Assembly: GCF_004168285.1 (NCBI RefSeq)
Contig: NZ_SEWF01000023.1
Span: forward strand, 1 to 64,000
Reading direction: 5' to 3'
Source of the DNA: Emticicia agri
Lineage (GTDB): Bacteria > Bacteroidota > Bacteroidia > Cytophagales > Spirosomataceae
DNA length: 64,000 nt
A program made the translations under genes and the position numbers. The notes below the pieces were generated by a model. It ran no database searches, was not told where the DNA came from, and saw only the letters and a program-made list of their open reading frames with translations. The number at the start of each line of letters is the position of its first letter. The stretch's first letter is position 1. Shown here piece by piece: positions 1-8,967 of the stretch.

Positions 1-1047
1 ATAAGATAACCCTTTGATTTTCAGTAAATCTATTACCTGTTGACTCATTTGAAAAACTGCTTGAAGCTCTTCAATTAAGCCCTGATGCTGTTTGATAGGT
101 CTAAAAAAGTCTTGTTCTTTGGCTGAAAAGGTTTCAAAACAAGTAATAATCTTCTTTGACCAGACAATACTGGGCTCTAAATTCATGAACCGAGCAATCA
201 CTCTTTGTTTAGGTGGAAGCAAGTAGGCCACCTCTCTCATGATTCCTTGAAATTTAGCCTGTGCGATGGCTTGCTGCCAACTGATAAACTTACCATGGTT
301 ACGATAGTGTTTCTCTACTATCAAGGCTATTTGATGAGAGACGTCTGCAATCCTGATACAACCACTATCACCAATACCCTTGCGTAAATTACTATTGCCA
401 TCACTGATAATATAGACAGGTTTACTACCCATTTTTTCTGTCACTTTTTCAATCTCTGCCCTAATATCTTCCGCTTTCCAGGATGATCGCACTGCGATAG
501 ACAAAACACTGACCTGTTCATAGTTTAAAGCAGTTGGCTGCTCTTTTTGGGCAGCTACTCCCAAGATAAGTACTAACCTTTGCTGACCGATTACCATACA
601 CTCATCAATGATTAAACCATAGGACTTACCAAGCTCACAGACTGGATGAGTATATTTATAGTAGCCTAATTTCTGCACCCATACAGCAATGATACTTTTA
701 CTGGGTAAGACGCCTAAAACACCGAATTCTAACTGAATGTATAGCAAAATCTTTACAATTCCTCTATAGCCACAGCCTAAAACCAAGTATAAGTATACAC
801 TCATTTGAATAGTCTGAACACTGTACTGATATCCTTGAGCTTTAGTAATCCGACCTGAATTTTGCTTGACAGAACGCAATTCTGAGGATTGTAAGGTCTT
901 ATATTTACGCTTCCACAAATCCCGACTCGCCTCTAATTCTTTCAGTCGCTGTCTGAGTTGTCTAAGCTCTGTTCGGCTATTTTTGACTTTTGCTTTTAAT
1001 TCAGCTATATTTGTTCCTAAAGCATTCCACTGCTTGGGTTCTTGCAT
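1..1047 (-). CDS. DDE-like transposase, 3' end cut by window edge
   Basis: An uninterrupted minus-strand reading frame of 349 codons starts at an ATG at 1045-1047 and runs off the left edge without a stop. The first 60 residues are a basic, heptad-like coiled coil (LRQLRQRLKELEASRDLWKR). After it come two acidic sites typical of RNase H-fold transposases: SYGLIIDECMVIGQQRL (about residue 150) and VYIISDGNSNLRKGI (about residue 220), which I take as the first and second catalytic Asp. The third acidic residue is not assignable with confidence and may lie beyond the edge. I do not recognise the IS family. No second terminal repeat or target duplication can be seen because the element is cut. 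A palindrome cluster lies directly upstream of its start. The call as a transposase is inference from the D..D spacing and context. Confidence 0.65.
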   Translation of the reverse strand, partial: MQEPKQWNALGTNIAELKAKVKNSRTELRQLRQRLKELEASRDLWKRKYKTLQSSELRSVKQNSGRITKAQGYQYSVQTIQMSVYLYLVLGCGYRGIVKILLYIQLEFGVLGVLPSKSIIAVWVQKLGYYKYTHPVCELGKSYGLIIDECMVIGQQRLVLILGVAAQKEQPTALNYEQVSVLSIAVRSSWKAEDIRAEIEKVTEKMGSKPVYIISDGNSNLRKGIGDSGCIRIADVSHQIALIVEKHYRNHGKFISWQQAIAQAKFQGIMREVAYLLPPKQRVIARFMNLEPSIVWSKKIITCFETFSAKEQDFFRPIKQHQGLIEELQAVFQMSQQVIDLLKIKGLSY

Positions 1048-1099
1048 ATATTTTGTTCTTTTCCAATTACAAAATTGCAAGAACTTTTTCTTTTACTGG

Positions 1100-1265
1100 A
1101 CACCCTACCCGACGGGACTTAAAAGCTATTTTAGCTATTTTTCTACCGCGCGGCGGCCGCCAATATATCGTCCCTAACGGGACTAAAAAATATCCCGTAG
1201 GGATAATATATCTGTAGAAAAATTAGTTTTTGAGTATTTGTATCCCGTAGGGATAATATATTATA
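1100..1265. repeat. Cluster of four small palindromes (REP-like)
   Basis: Imperfect hairpins with CCC..GGG arms follow one another: CCCTACCCGACGGG (near 1103), GTCCCTAACGGGAC (1170-1183), TCCCGTAGGGA (1193-1203) and a second TCCCGTAGGGA (1242-1252). The second and third, with their ATATAT flanks, form a larger inverted pair (1162-1212). A GC-rich GCGCGGCGGCCGC lies at 1148-1160. The cluster lies between the transposase start and the DUF1080 gene end. It may be an IS end or a REP/BIME-type repeat. Confidence 0.6.
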
Positions 1266-1292
1266 ATCCCTTACAAATTATACCGTTATAAG

Positions 1293-1976
1293 CTAATTAG
1301 ACAATTGGGTAATAGGGGTAAAATCTACTCTGCGAAACTCTACTTCTGAACCTTCGGCCTGTAAAGCAATTTGCCCTTTGCTGACGGTACAATTAAAACC
1401 ATGATTGACTAAATCGCCATTGACCCATACTTTTATTTGGTCTCCCAGGCATTCTACACGCATGGTATTCCATTCACCTACGGGTTTTTCAGATTTATCG
1501 GTCAGGTTTACTATTCTGCGTTCTTTACCGTCCACCGAGCCCCAGTTTTTTTTCGGCCCTCGTCTTTTTTCCATATCAGGCACACTGATGTCTTCGCCGA
1601 TACACCAGAAATCCCCGGCATTTTTGTGCATCAATTGTGCCTCAATAGATTTCGGAAACATGGCATATAGTACTCTTGGCGTTGAGGCATGCAAAATAAC
1701 TCCGCAATTGCCAGGTTTGGCTGCAAACCGATATTCTATTTCCAGTCGATAATTTTCATAAACTGAGTCGGTAATAATATGTCCTTGGGGGTCGGCAAGG
1801 CTGACTAACATACCATTGCGTAGAATAAACGGGTTCTTGCCGTTGGGATTATTATCTAATGCCGGAACATCAATATGCCAGCCATCAAAGTTTTTGAAAC
1901 TGAACAGGCTTCGGGTTTGTGCTTTGGCACTTAGTGAGAAGACTATTAAAACGACTATAACAAAAGCGTTTTTCAT
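1293..1976 (-). CDS. Secreted DUF1080 (3-keto-disaccharide hydrolase) domain protein
   Basis: A 227-residue protein with a signal peptide (MKNAFVIVVLIVFSLSAKAQ) followed by a single concanavalin-like DUF1080 fold: LFSFKNFDGWHID near the start, YENYRLEIEYRF, GNCGVILHAS, and a closing GQIALQAEGSEVEFRRVDF. The family (PF06439) includes periplasmic hydrolases of 3-keto-glycosides in Bacteroidota; other members are just sugar-binding. The frame stays open 63 codons further upstream, but that stretch is the translation of a palindromic repeat, so the ATG before the signal peptide is chosen. It is the last gene before the left-edge element and shares the minus strand with the DPP4 gene, from which a terminator separates it. 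Function probable; substrate unknown. Confidence 0.85.
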   Translation of the reverse strand: MKNAFVIVVLIVFSLSAKAQTRSLFSFKNFDGWHIDVPALDNNPNGKNPFILRNGMLVSLADPQGHIITDSVYENYRLEIEYRFAAKPGNCGVILHASTPRVLYAMFPKSIEAQLMHKNAGDFWCIGEDISVPDMEKRRGPKKNWGSVDGKERRIVNLTDKSEKPVGEWNTMRVECLGDQIKVWVNGDLVNHGFNCTVSKGQIALQAEGSEVEFRRVDFTPITQLSN

Positions 1977-2020
1977 AAACTGATAGGTTTTACAATAGAT
2001 TGATTTATTTATTAAGACTT

Positions 2021-2120
2021 TAAACCACGGAGTATCACAAAGTTTTACACAGAGTTTCAGGGAGGCTTTATATATTACTTTGTGCAACTCCGTGCAAAAC
2101 TCTGTGTTACTCTGTGGTAA
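2021..2120. repeat. Palindromic doublet, ACCACGGAG/CTCTGTGGT family
   Basis: Left part begins AAACCACGGAGTATCACAAAG and right part ends GTGTTACTCTGTGGTAA; the two halves are imperfect inverted copies about 100 bp across, with further internal ACAGAG/CTCTGTG pairing. A second full copy lies at 28107-28190 and a half copy at 46791-46812. It sits just upstream of the DUF1080 start and makes the false N-terminal extension of that gene. Confidence 0.75.
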
Positions 2121-2151
2121 AAAGTGAACTATATTTAATAACTTTATATAC

Positions 2152-2190
2152 ATAAAAATAGCCAATAGCTTTTTAAAAGTACTATTGGCT
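2152..2190 (-). terminator. Terminator after the DPP4-like gene
   Basis: Arms GCCAATAG (2161-2168) and CTATTGGC (2182-2189) form a hairpin; read on the minus strand it is followed by TATTTTTA. It lies 20 bases past the end of the peptidase gene. Confidence 0.6.
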
Positions 2191-2210
2191 ACCTGATTTT
2201 TTATTTCCGG

Positions 2211-4352
2211 TTATTTTAAAAGACCTTCTGGAACCGGTTTTTCTAACAAATATTTATAGATAAATTTGGTTTTCAAATTATCGAAATGAACGCCTTTATT
2301 ACCTCCCCAGCCATGTCTTCCACCCGGATAAAGCATAAATTCAAAATCTTTTTTCTGGTCTTCCAGTTTGCTGATGAGCTGAATACTATTCTGCATGTGC
2401 ACGTTATCGTCCATTGTGCCATGAACAATCTGTAGCATCCCTTTGTATTTATCTACGTGTGTCATTACGCTACTGTTTTTATACCCTTCAGGGTTTTCAG
2501 CAGGGGTATCCATAAAGCGTTCGGTATAAGCACTATCGTATAAACTCCAGTCTGTTACACTTCCGCCTGCCATGCCGTGCGTAAATACATCAGCACCATA
2601 GGTTAGTGCATAACAACTCATATAACCCCCATAGCTAAAGCCCGTAATACAGATTTTGGTAGGGTCAGCTATACCTCTATCTATGAGCGATTTCACTAAA
2701 GTAATATAATCTTTCATTTCCCAGTAGCCCAGTTTGCGGTGCATATAGGCCACCCCTTCTTTGCCAAAATGCCCACTGGCACGGTGGTCAAATGCCACCT
2801 GAATCAATCCCTCTTGTGCATACCATTGGCTACGGGCTGTCCATGACCATTGGTCAAAGACAGAGCCTGCGTCAGGGCCTCCATAAATACTGATTAATAC
2901 CGGATACTTTTTACCTGCTACCATATTCTGTGGATAGGTAATGGTCATAGGCAAGTCAAATAGACCATCATCACTTTTTACTCTCAAAAGCTCCGATTTG
3001 GCTATATTGTAAGTATCCATTTCAGCACCTTTTACTGTGCCTAAATCTTTAATGATTTTTCCGGTATTGTCCACAACCGCCATTTGAGTTGGGGTATTTA
3101 TGTTAGAGTAGGTAGTAATGAAATACTTATAGTCAGGCGACAATTGAATCTGGCGGTGATTGAAATCGCCAAAAGTGAGGCGTTTCATGTTTTTACCATC
3201 AAAGTCAACCCGATAAAAATCGAAACGGGTAGAATTTTCAAGACCTCTGGCATGAAAATAAACCACTCTGTTTTTCTGGTCGATACCCTCTACTGACCTG
3301 ATAGTGAATTTGCCATTGGTAATATTATTCTTAAATGTACCATCAACACCATATAAGTATAATTGCTTCCAACCACTTTTATCACTCAAAATAATCATTT
3401 CTTTATTGCCTTCAAGCAAAGTTAAACGGTTATCGGCATCATCAATATCAATCCATGCTTTCTGGGTTTCGGCATATACTTCTTTTTTGCTACCATTCGC
3501 AGGAGATACATTGTACAGTTTCAGGTTATCATTACCTCTGTTAATCCATTGTACCATTAATCCGCTACCATCTAATAGCCACTCCGGCCAGCCAAAATAT
3601 TGTTCTTCTTTTTCGTTAAAATCAGCCCACGTAACTTTGCCACCCTCCGGTGAAACAAAACCTATTTTTGCTTCGGGGTTCGGGTCGCCACTTTTCGGGT
3701 ATCGTGTTTCTTCAATAAACCCATGTTGCCCTTCGCTGTTATAGAGCGGAAACATCTGTATTTTGCTTTCATCAAAACGCATAAAAGCCAATTTTTTGCT
3801 GTCAGGGCTCCACCAGAATGCTCTGAAACGTGTAGGGCGACCAAAGATTTCTTCCCAATATACCCAGGTAGCATAACCGTTCAGGGTAGTCTTGGTACCA
3901 TCAGTCGTATGCTGTATTTCTTTATTGGTTTTTAAATTGAAGGTATAAAGATTATTGTCTTTGGTATAAGCAACAAAGTTACTATCAGGCGAAAAAGTCG
4001 GGTTTTTTTCTTCGGCTTTATCGTTAGTCAACTGTTTTTCTCCACTATTATCTTTCAGAAAAATATCATTGTTTCTGACAGAAACTGACATTTTGGGTTG
4101 TGGTATTTTTGAAGAAATTTTAGCTGTTCCTTCAGTTAGTTTTCCATTAGTGAGGTCTAATACAAAATTTTTAGTCTCACCACTTCTTTGCACAACCGAT
4201 AATTTATCTCCATCAGCCCATTGCACAAGGGGCAAGGTCTGCGTAAAATTTTGTGGAGGACGACCCGCTTTTAACTCTTTTACATCAAAGTCTTTTTTCT
4301 GGGCAAAGACACAGGTATTACTGAGTAGTAAAAGTACTAAGACTTTTTTCAT
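2211..4352 (-). CDS. Secreted S9B dipeptidyl-peptidase IV
   Basis: A 713-residue serine peptidase that should remove Xaa-Pro dipeptides from peptides in the periplasm. Residues 1-17 are a signal peptide ending CVFAQ. An eight-bladed propeller (about 40-470) carries WSPDSKKLAFMRFDE and the paired glutamates of the S9B family in WVYWEEIFGR. The alpha/beta hydrolase domain holds the triad: Ser573 in GFSYGGY, Asp about 648 in HGTMDDNVH, His680 in GGRHGW. Length is normal for the family. It is a single gene; the next gene is divergent. A second, distinct S9 peptidase lies at 17.1 kb. Family assignment is secure, exact substrates are inferred. Confidence 0.93.
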   Translation of the reverse strand: MKKVLVLLLLSNTCVFAQKKDFDVKELKAGRPPQNFTQTLPLVQWADGDKLSVVQRSGETKNFVLDLTNGKLTEGTAKISSKIPQPKMSVSVRNNDIFLKDNSGEKQLTNDKAEEKNPTFSPDSNFVAYTKDNNLYTFNLKTNKEIQHTTDGTKTTLNGYATWVYWEEIFGRPTRFRAFWWSPDSKKLAFMRFDESKIQMFPLYNSEGQHGFIEETRYPKSGDPNPEAKIGFVSPEGGKVTWADFNEKEEQYFGWPEWLLDGSGLMVQWINRGNDNLKLYNVSPANGSKKEVYAETQKAWIDIDDADNRLTLLEGNKEMIILSDKSGWKQLYLYGVDGTFKNNITNGKFTIRSVEGIDQKNRVVYFHARGLENSTRFDFYRVDFDGKNMKRLTFGDFNHRQIQLSPDYKYFITTYSNINTPTQMAVVDNTGKIIKDLGTVKGAEMDTYNIAKSELLRVKSDDGLFDLPMTITYPQNMVAGKKYPVLISIYGGPDAGSVFDQWSWTARSQWYAQEGLIQVAFDHRASGHFGKEGVAYMHRKLGYWEMKDYITLVKSLIDRGIADPTKICITGFSYGGYMSCYALTYGADVFTHGMAGGSVTDWSLYDSAYTERFMDTPAENPEGYKNSSVMTHVDKYKGMLQIVHGTMDDNVHMQNSIQLISKLEDQKKDFEFMLYPGGRHGWGGNKGVHFDNLKTKFIYKYLLEKPVPEGLLK

Positions 4353-4589
4353 GTTTAATGAAGTGTTTAGTTCAGAATGATTAAGGATACGCTTACATAC
4401 AATTAATGCTTAAAAATAGAGAATTTTTATATCATCTGTATGAGAATAGGCTAAGAATCCGCTAATCATAGATAAGTATCGCAAAAAAATAGATGCTTTG
4501 AGTAGAAGCAAGACTAATACAGCCTGATTATTTATTACTACCTCAGTACCTGACAATCATGCTCATTGATGATTTCTTTATTTTTCGTT

Positions 4590-4621
4590 AACACTAAGAT
4601 AATATTCGAACTCTACTTTTG
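4590..4621 (+). promoter_or_regulatory. Promoter of the choice-of-anchor lipoprotein gene
   Basis: TACTTTTG at 4614-4621 matches the Bacteroidota -7 consensus TAnnTTTG, 28 bases before the ATG. The -33 box is poor (GTTA near 4588-4591). Confidence 0.5.
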
Positions 4622-4648
4622 CGCCCAACTACGAACTCAAAGAACTTT

Positions 4649-6166
4649 ATGAAAAAAATTATCCTATTAGCCTGCGCTATTACTGTAGCAGTTGTCGGGT
4701 GTAACAAAGAAGAAGTACCAGCCTTAGAATTTACGGTCAACGAAGACCTGACTACTTATCAGGAAATCGCTTCAATCAATTTAGGAGGATTAGCTGCTGC
4801 AGAAATCACTACTTATGATGCACAAACCAAAAGATTATTTGCTGTCAATAACCTTGAAAACAATAATAAAATTGATGTGATTGATATGGCTAATCCTGCC
4901 AGTATCTCACGCATTCATTCAATCAGCATGGCAGCTTATGGTGGCTATGTGAACAGTGTATCGGCTTATAATGGCAAAGTGGCTGCTGCTATTGAGTCTA
5001 CAGACAAACAAGCCGCCGGGAAAATAGTAGTATTTAATGCGGCCACTTATGCCGAAGAAAAAGTAATTATCGTAGGTGCCTTGCCAGATATGGTTACGTA
5101 CAGTCCAGATGGTAAATATATTTTAAGTGCCAATGAGGGTGAGCCTAATGCCAGTTATACAAACGACCCTGAAGGTTCAATCTCGATTATTGATGTAGCC
5201 AACAATTATGCAGTAAAAACGGTAAACTTCTCTGCTTTTGCCAGCCAGTTAGCTGACTTAACGGCGAAAGGATTCAGGGTTTTCGGGCCGGGTAAAGACT
5301 TTGTAAAAGATATTGAGCCGGAATATATCACCGTTTCAGATGACTCAAAAACAGCATGGGTAACCTTACAGGAAAACAATGCGATTGCTGAAATCAACAT
5401 TACAGCAGGTACCATTACCAAAATCTCACCACTTGGTTTTAAGGATTATAATGCGGCTGGCAACCAGATAGACATCAGCGATAGAGATAACGCAATAGGC
5501 ACATTTGCTAACTGGAAAGTATTTGGTACTTATATGCCTGATGCCATTGCTTCTATGAGACATAATGGCGTAACTTATTTGTTTACAGCCAATGAAGGTG
5601 ATGCCCGTGAGTATGATGCTTTTGCAGAAGTAAAACGCATGAAAGACCTGAAATTAGATGAAACGGCTTTCCCGAATGCAGCGGCACTAAAAGCAGATGC
5701 ACAAATGGGACGCTTAAACCTGACCAGTAAGTTGGGAGATACAGATGGTGACGGCGATTATGATGCGCTCTATAGCTTTGGCGCAAGGTCGTTTTCGGTA
5801 TGGAATGCGCAAACAGGCCAGCAAGTATATGACAGTAAAAACGAACTGGATGTAAAAATTAAAGAAGCCAATCTGTATGATGATGCCAGAAGCGATGATA
5901 AATCAGTTGAGCCGGAAGCCATTGCGATTGGCAGAGTAGGAAGCAAAATGGTAGCTTATGTAGGCATGGAAAGAGTAGATGCTGTAGCTGTGTATGATGT
6001 AACAAATCCAACTGCACCGGTATTTGTGAAAATAATTCCTGCTGGTGATGCACCTGAAGGAGTATCGTTTATTCCGGCATCTAAAAGCCCTATTCAACAA
6101 AGTTTGTTAGTAGTAAGCAGCGAAAACGATGGGGTTGTAAAAGTATATAAAGCAAATAAATTGTAA
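4649..6166 (+). CDS. Choice-of-anchor I domain lipoprotein
   Basis: A 505-residue exported lipoprotein. The N-terminus MKKIILLACAITVAVVGCNK has a lipobox with Cys about residue 18; a start ten codons upstream is possible but would place the promoter inside the message, so the ATG before the signal peptide is chosen. The rest is a seven-bladed propeller typical of choice-of-anchor I proteins: YSPDGKYILSANEGEP, FGPGKDFVKDIEPEYI, TANEGDAREYDAF, GDTDGDGDYDALYSFGARSF and a final GDAPEGVSF. The acidic GDTDGDGDYD stretch probably binds calcium. Relatives are often fused to phosphatases or esterases; this one is only the propeller. No enzymatic role can be assigned. Confidence 0.85.
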   Translation: MKKIILLACAITVAVVGCNKEEVPALEFTVNEDLTTYQEIASINLGGLAAAEITTYDAQTKRLFAVNNLENNNKIDVIDMANPASISRIHSISMAAYGGYVNSVSAYNGKVAAAIESTDKQAAGKIVVFNAATYAEEKVIIVGALPDMVTYSPDGKYILSANEGEPNASYTNDPEGSISIIDVANNYAVKTVNFSAFASQLADLTAKGFRVFGPGKDFVKDIEPEYITVSDDSKTAWVTLQENNAIAEINITAGTITKISPLGFKDYNAAGNQIDISDRDNAIGTFANWKVFGTYMPDAIASMRHNGVTYLFTANEGDAREYDAFAEVKRMKDLKLDETAFPNAAALKADAQMGRLNLTSKLGDTDGDGDYDALYSFGARSFSVWNAQTGQQVYDSKNELDVKIKEANLYDDARSDDKSVEPEAIAIGRVGSKMVAYVGMERVDAVAVYDVTNPTAPVFVKIIPAGDAPEGVSFIPASKSPIQQSLLVVSSENDGVVKVYKANKL

Positions 6167-6191
6167 TCTATATCTGTTTGGAAGTAATGTG

Positions 6192-6222
6192 AAACAGGGG
6201 CTTGGTTGAGCCCCTGTTTTTA
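6192..6222. terminator. Bidirectional terminator
   Basis: AAACAGGGGCT (6192-6202) pairs with AGCCCCTGTTT (6209-6219), followed by T residues. It lies between two converging genes. Confidence 0.8.
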
Positions 6223-6236
6223 TAGCATTTTATCCG

Positions 6237-6851
6237 TTACATCTTCCACTTAATCCCACAACCTATGGCTTTGGCGGTTGTGATTTCTACAGGTTTATTC
6301 GCTAAGAGTGCATTCACTGCCTGGCTTACATAATGTACATTGGCTGATGAGGCATCGTTTGAATTATTGTCGATAGCACCATGATAAGCTAAAATGTAAT
6401 CATTGCCCTCACGTTTTACCACATAAGCCGTTGGGGTGCTTCTGGCACCGTAGGTTTTGGCTACTTCCTGGGTTTCGTCTAACAAATACGGAAACTGATA
6501 TTTGCTGTTTTTGGCTCTGTCCTGCATTTCTACAAAACTATCACCCGGTGAGCGGTTACTATCATTGGCATTGATAGCTATTACCGGATAACCTTTAGGT
6601 GCATAAGTCTTGTTCAAATCAATGATACGTTGCTCATAAGCTTGTGCTACCGGACAGGTATTGCAGGTAATGACCACAATATATCCTTTAGCGGTTGCAT
6701 CATGTCCCAAAGCCACCATTTTGTTGTCAACATTTTTCAGGTTGAAAATCATTACTTTGTCTCCTACCTTATAGCCGTCTGCAGGTAAAAGAAAGCTGCT
6801 AAGCACTACAAAAAGTGCTGCTGCCATGCTGAGAATGCTTGTTCTTTTCAT
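6237..6851 (-). CDS. Exported thioredoxin-fold (peroxiredoxin-like) protein
   Basis: About 204 residues: a hydrophobic leader (residues 1-28, SMAAALFVVLSSFLLPADG), then an AhpC/TSA-Redoxin fold. The redox site is VITCNTCPVAQAYEQR, a CxxC-type motif with a Pro after the second Cys, as in the PRX-like family of Bacteroidota. Later come SPGDSFVEMQDRAKN and STPTAYVV with the cis-Pro. An ATG eight codons earlier also exists; the one before MKRTSIL gives a standard signal sequence. It follows the TlpA-like gene by 36 bases on the same strand, so the pair is probably one transcript working on periplasmic thiol or peroxide chemistry. Confidence 0.85.
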   Translation of the reverse strand: MKRTSILSMAAALFVVLSSFLLPADGYKVGDKVMIFNLKNVDNKMVALGHDATAKGYIVVITCNTCPVAQAYEQRIIDLNKTYAPKGYPVIAINANDSNRSPGDSFVEMQDRAKNSKYQFPYLLDETQEVAKTYGARSTPTAYVVKREGNDYILAYHGAIDNNSNDASSANVHYVSQAVNALLANKPVEITTAKAIGCGIKWKM

Positions 6852-6887
6852 AAAATTCAAAATTGTGTTAAACAATAAATAAAGACG

Positions 6888-7388
6888 TTATAGCTTGATA
6901 AATGGCTGTATTTCTTTTTCGAGTTGGCTTTCTGTTAAAGGCTCTTCAAATGTTTTGCGGATTTTGTTGTCTGAACCAACAATCAATGTAAAAGGCAACG
7001 AACCCGACCAATCGGCTGATACCTTGTCAATCCATGAATTATAATCAGGTTCGTCTAAGAGATAAATGTCTGACGACCTGATGTTATTTTTGCCTACAAA
7101 GGGTTTTACTTTTGTAGTCAAATCTTTTACTACATCGAGATTAATCAACACTACTTTTACTTTTGTGCCTTCGTATTTTTTGCTGATATTCTCAAAGTAC
7201 GGGAGTTCCTCTATGCACGGCTTACACCAGGTTGCCCAAAAATTGACTATCAAAACCGTATCTTTCGATTGTTTGAACATCTTTTCTAATGCAGGGTATT
7301 TGATAACCTGTACATTTTGTCCCATAGCCGTATAGCCCAAACAAAGAAAGAAGCTGAAAAGAACGATAAGTTGTTTTATCTTCACCAT
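6888..7388 (-). CDS. TlpA/ResA-like thiol-disulfide oxidoreductase
   Basis: A 166-residue exported thioredoxin. The signal peptide ends YTAMGQ (about residue 24). The active site is FWATWCKPCIEELPYF (CxxC about residues 55-58) and the cis-Pro is in GSLPFTLIV. The family reduces disulfides of cytochrome c apoproteins and other periplasmic proteins. First gene of a two-gene unit with the peroxiredoxin-like gene; a good minus-strand promoter lies about 100 bases upstream. Several CxxCH cytochromes elsewhere in the window are plausible clients, but that link is inference. Confidence 0.88.
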   Translation of the reverse strand: MVKIKQLIVLFSFFLCLGYTAMGQNVQVIKYPALEKMFKQSKDTVLIVNFWATWCKPCIEELPYFENISKKYEGTKVKVVLINLDVVKDLTTKVKPFVGKNNIRSSDIYLLDEPDYNSWIDKVSADWSGSLPFTLIVGSDNKIRKTFEEPLTESQLEKEIQPFIKL

Positions 7389-7484
7389 AGAAAATAGGCT
7401 TTTCTGCTGAATGTCTACTAAAAACGTCTGTAAAACTGAGATATTTTATGGGGGTAGAGCTTTACCGAAACACTAAGGTCTAAT

Positions 7485-7516
7485 CAAATTTAAGTACTTA
7501 AACTGAGTTATTCAAC
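7485..7516 (-). promoter_or_regulatory. Promoter of the tlpA-like operon
   Basis: On the minus strand, TAAATTTG (7485-7492) fits the -7 consensus and GTTG (7513-7516) lies 20 bases upstream at the -33 position. Confidence 0.6.
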
Positions 7517-7547
7517 CTTTTTCAATTTTTTATCGAAGACTATCACG

Positions 7548-7670
7548 TAACAGCGAATGAATTCGCCGCCTAAGTTAACAAAGGCTTTATAGATACAGTA
7601 CGAACTTAAGTCCGTACATACTTATTAATTATTCTTTTGTTGGTTTAGGCGGCGAATTCATTCGCTGTTA
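7548..7670. repeat. Three-palindrome element, 26-bp perfect terminal inverted repeats
   Basis: Perfect 26-bp inverted repeats at 7548-7573 (TAACAGCGAATGAATTCGCC then GCCTAA) and 7645-7670 enclose a third palindrome GTACGAACTTAAGTCCGTAC (7598-7617, one mismatched pair). Each arm also contains an internal GCGAAT/ATTCGC palindrome. Related elements, sharing the ACTTAAGT core and a TTTGTT..TTTAG spacer, lie at 35205-35288 and 57998-58065. This spacer of about 300 bases holds no gene. Only this element and the promoter of the upstream operon are visible in it. Confidence 0.85.
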
Positions 7671-7696
7671 TACAGGCGATAGGAATGGTAAAAAAA

Positions 7697-8875
7697 CTAC
7701 TTCCCCTTCACCCCAAACAACAACCGCATAAAATTGAAAGGACGAATCAGAAAATGATAGATAAACAAACTAAACCCGAAAGTACCAAGCACCAGAATGA
7801 ATAGTTTTAGCCATACATTCAAATCCCAATCGGCTATATGAAAACCAAGGACTACGGTGATAGTCTGGTGCAGGATATAAAAAGGATAAACGGCTTCGGT
7901 GCTGTAAGTGAGGAAGTTGTTTTTAAAATTAAGGTAATGCCTGGCAAAGCCACAGATACCTAAAATAGTTGTCCAGAGACTTATCATGGTCAGAAAACCG
8001 TTGATGAAGGGCATAAAAGGAAGATTGTCAGGAATTTCACCAACAATAGCATCAAAAGAAATTCTGAATGCAACAATGAATGTACCGATACTGAAAAGCG
8101 CCACACGGTTTTTCTCCATGATATCCCATATTTTCTGATTGGTACCTATCAGGTAGCCATAGATAAAAATAGTGAGTGATACAGTAAAATTGTACCAGTC
8201 AGCAATCAGGTTATTGGTAACAGGCCATTTATGGCGAAGCGTCCAGTAAAGAATCATAGGGATTATACTCAATAACAAAACACCCCATATATTACTGAGT
8301 CTATTTCTTACAGCCTTTACTATTTTTTGGGCATTGTCTGATTTTAACCATACGAACAAAGGTGTACTTATTAAGGAGAAAATCCATAAGTAGGCCACAA
8401 ACCATAGATGATGCCATGAAAAATCACCTTTAGGATAGGGAATAAAATTGAAAATATTCGGATAAAAGTCTATGTAAGACCCATTGAATTGCCCGCTTTG
8501 TAGTCGTTCAAAATAAATCTGTGGCGGTACAATGATAAAGATGCCAAATACGAGTGGAAGCAATAAACGTTTGGTACGTTCGCCCACAAATTGCCACCCT
8601 GTTCGGGACTTCATGGCGAAACTTACGCCTACCCCTGAAATGAAAAATAATAAAGGCAAACGCCAGAGGTGGAGCCATTCCATCGGGTACTCTATGGTAT
8701 GATTAATCACATTGTTTTTTACATGCCAGTCCCAACTGACAAAGAACATACCGCTATGAAAAAAGATGAGAATACAGAAAGCCAATACCCGAATCCAGTC
8801 GATATAATACTGGCGGTTGGCTGTTTTAGTTTCGGGAGCTGAGGTTGCCGTAATAGATTCCATGATTTTGTGCAT
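7697..8875 (-). CDS. Membrane acyltransferase, family 3
   Basis: A 392-residue integral membrane protein with about ten hydrophobic segments. The N-terminal YYIDWIRVLAFCILIFFHSGM contains the Arg-x10-His pair that is diagnostic of acyltransferase family 3; LLFFISGVGVSFAM and FSWHHLWFVAYLWIF follow in family order. Such enzymes move acetyl or succinyl groups onto extracytoplasmic glycans (OpgC, OafA relatives). A start four codons later (MESITAT) is equally possible. A -7 element lies just upstream. The adjacent upstream gene on the same strand encodes a membrane AraC regulator, which may control it. Acceptor unknown. Confidence 0.87.
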   Translation of the reverse strand: MHKIMESITATSAPETKTANRQYYIDWIRVLAFCILIFFHSGMFFVSWDWHVKNNVINHTIEYPMEWLHLWRLPLLFFISGVGVSFAMKSRTGWQFVGERTKRLLLPLVFGIFIIVPPQIYFERLQSGQFNGSYIDFYPNIFNFIPYPKGDFSWHHLWFVAYLWIFSLISTPLFVWLKSDNAQKIVKAVRNRLSNIWGVLLLSIIPMILYWTLRHKWPVTNNLIADWYNFTVSLTIFIYGYLIGTNQKIWDIMEKNRVALFSIGTFIVAFRISFDAIVGEIPDNLPFMPFINGFLTMISLWTTILGICGFARHYLNFKNNFLTYSTEAVYPFYILHQTITVVLGFHIADWDLNVWLKLFILVLGTFGFSLFIYHFLIRPFNFMRLLFGVKGK

Positions 8876-8894
8876 AATTGTTTAAATGATGCAA

Positions 8895-8902
8895 CAAAAG
8901 TA
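8895..8902 (-). promoter_or_regulatory. -7 element of the acyltransferase gene
   Basis: TACTTTTG on the minus strand, 20 bases before the first ATG. No clear -33 box. Confidence 0.4.
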
Positions 8903-8967
8903 GAGGGACTCATAGGCATAGACTGCCTTTTCCGATAAGCGAGACGTTCGAGCCGATAAAAACGAAC

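Noticed and set aside
1100-1265. Short repeats as a CRISPR array
   Set aside because: The repeats are palindromes of unequal spacing and there are no constant-length spacers or cas genes.
1977-2165. N-terminal extension of the DUF1080 protein
   Set aside because: It is the translation of a dispersed palindrome, and a standard signal peptide starts at the internal ATG.
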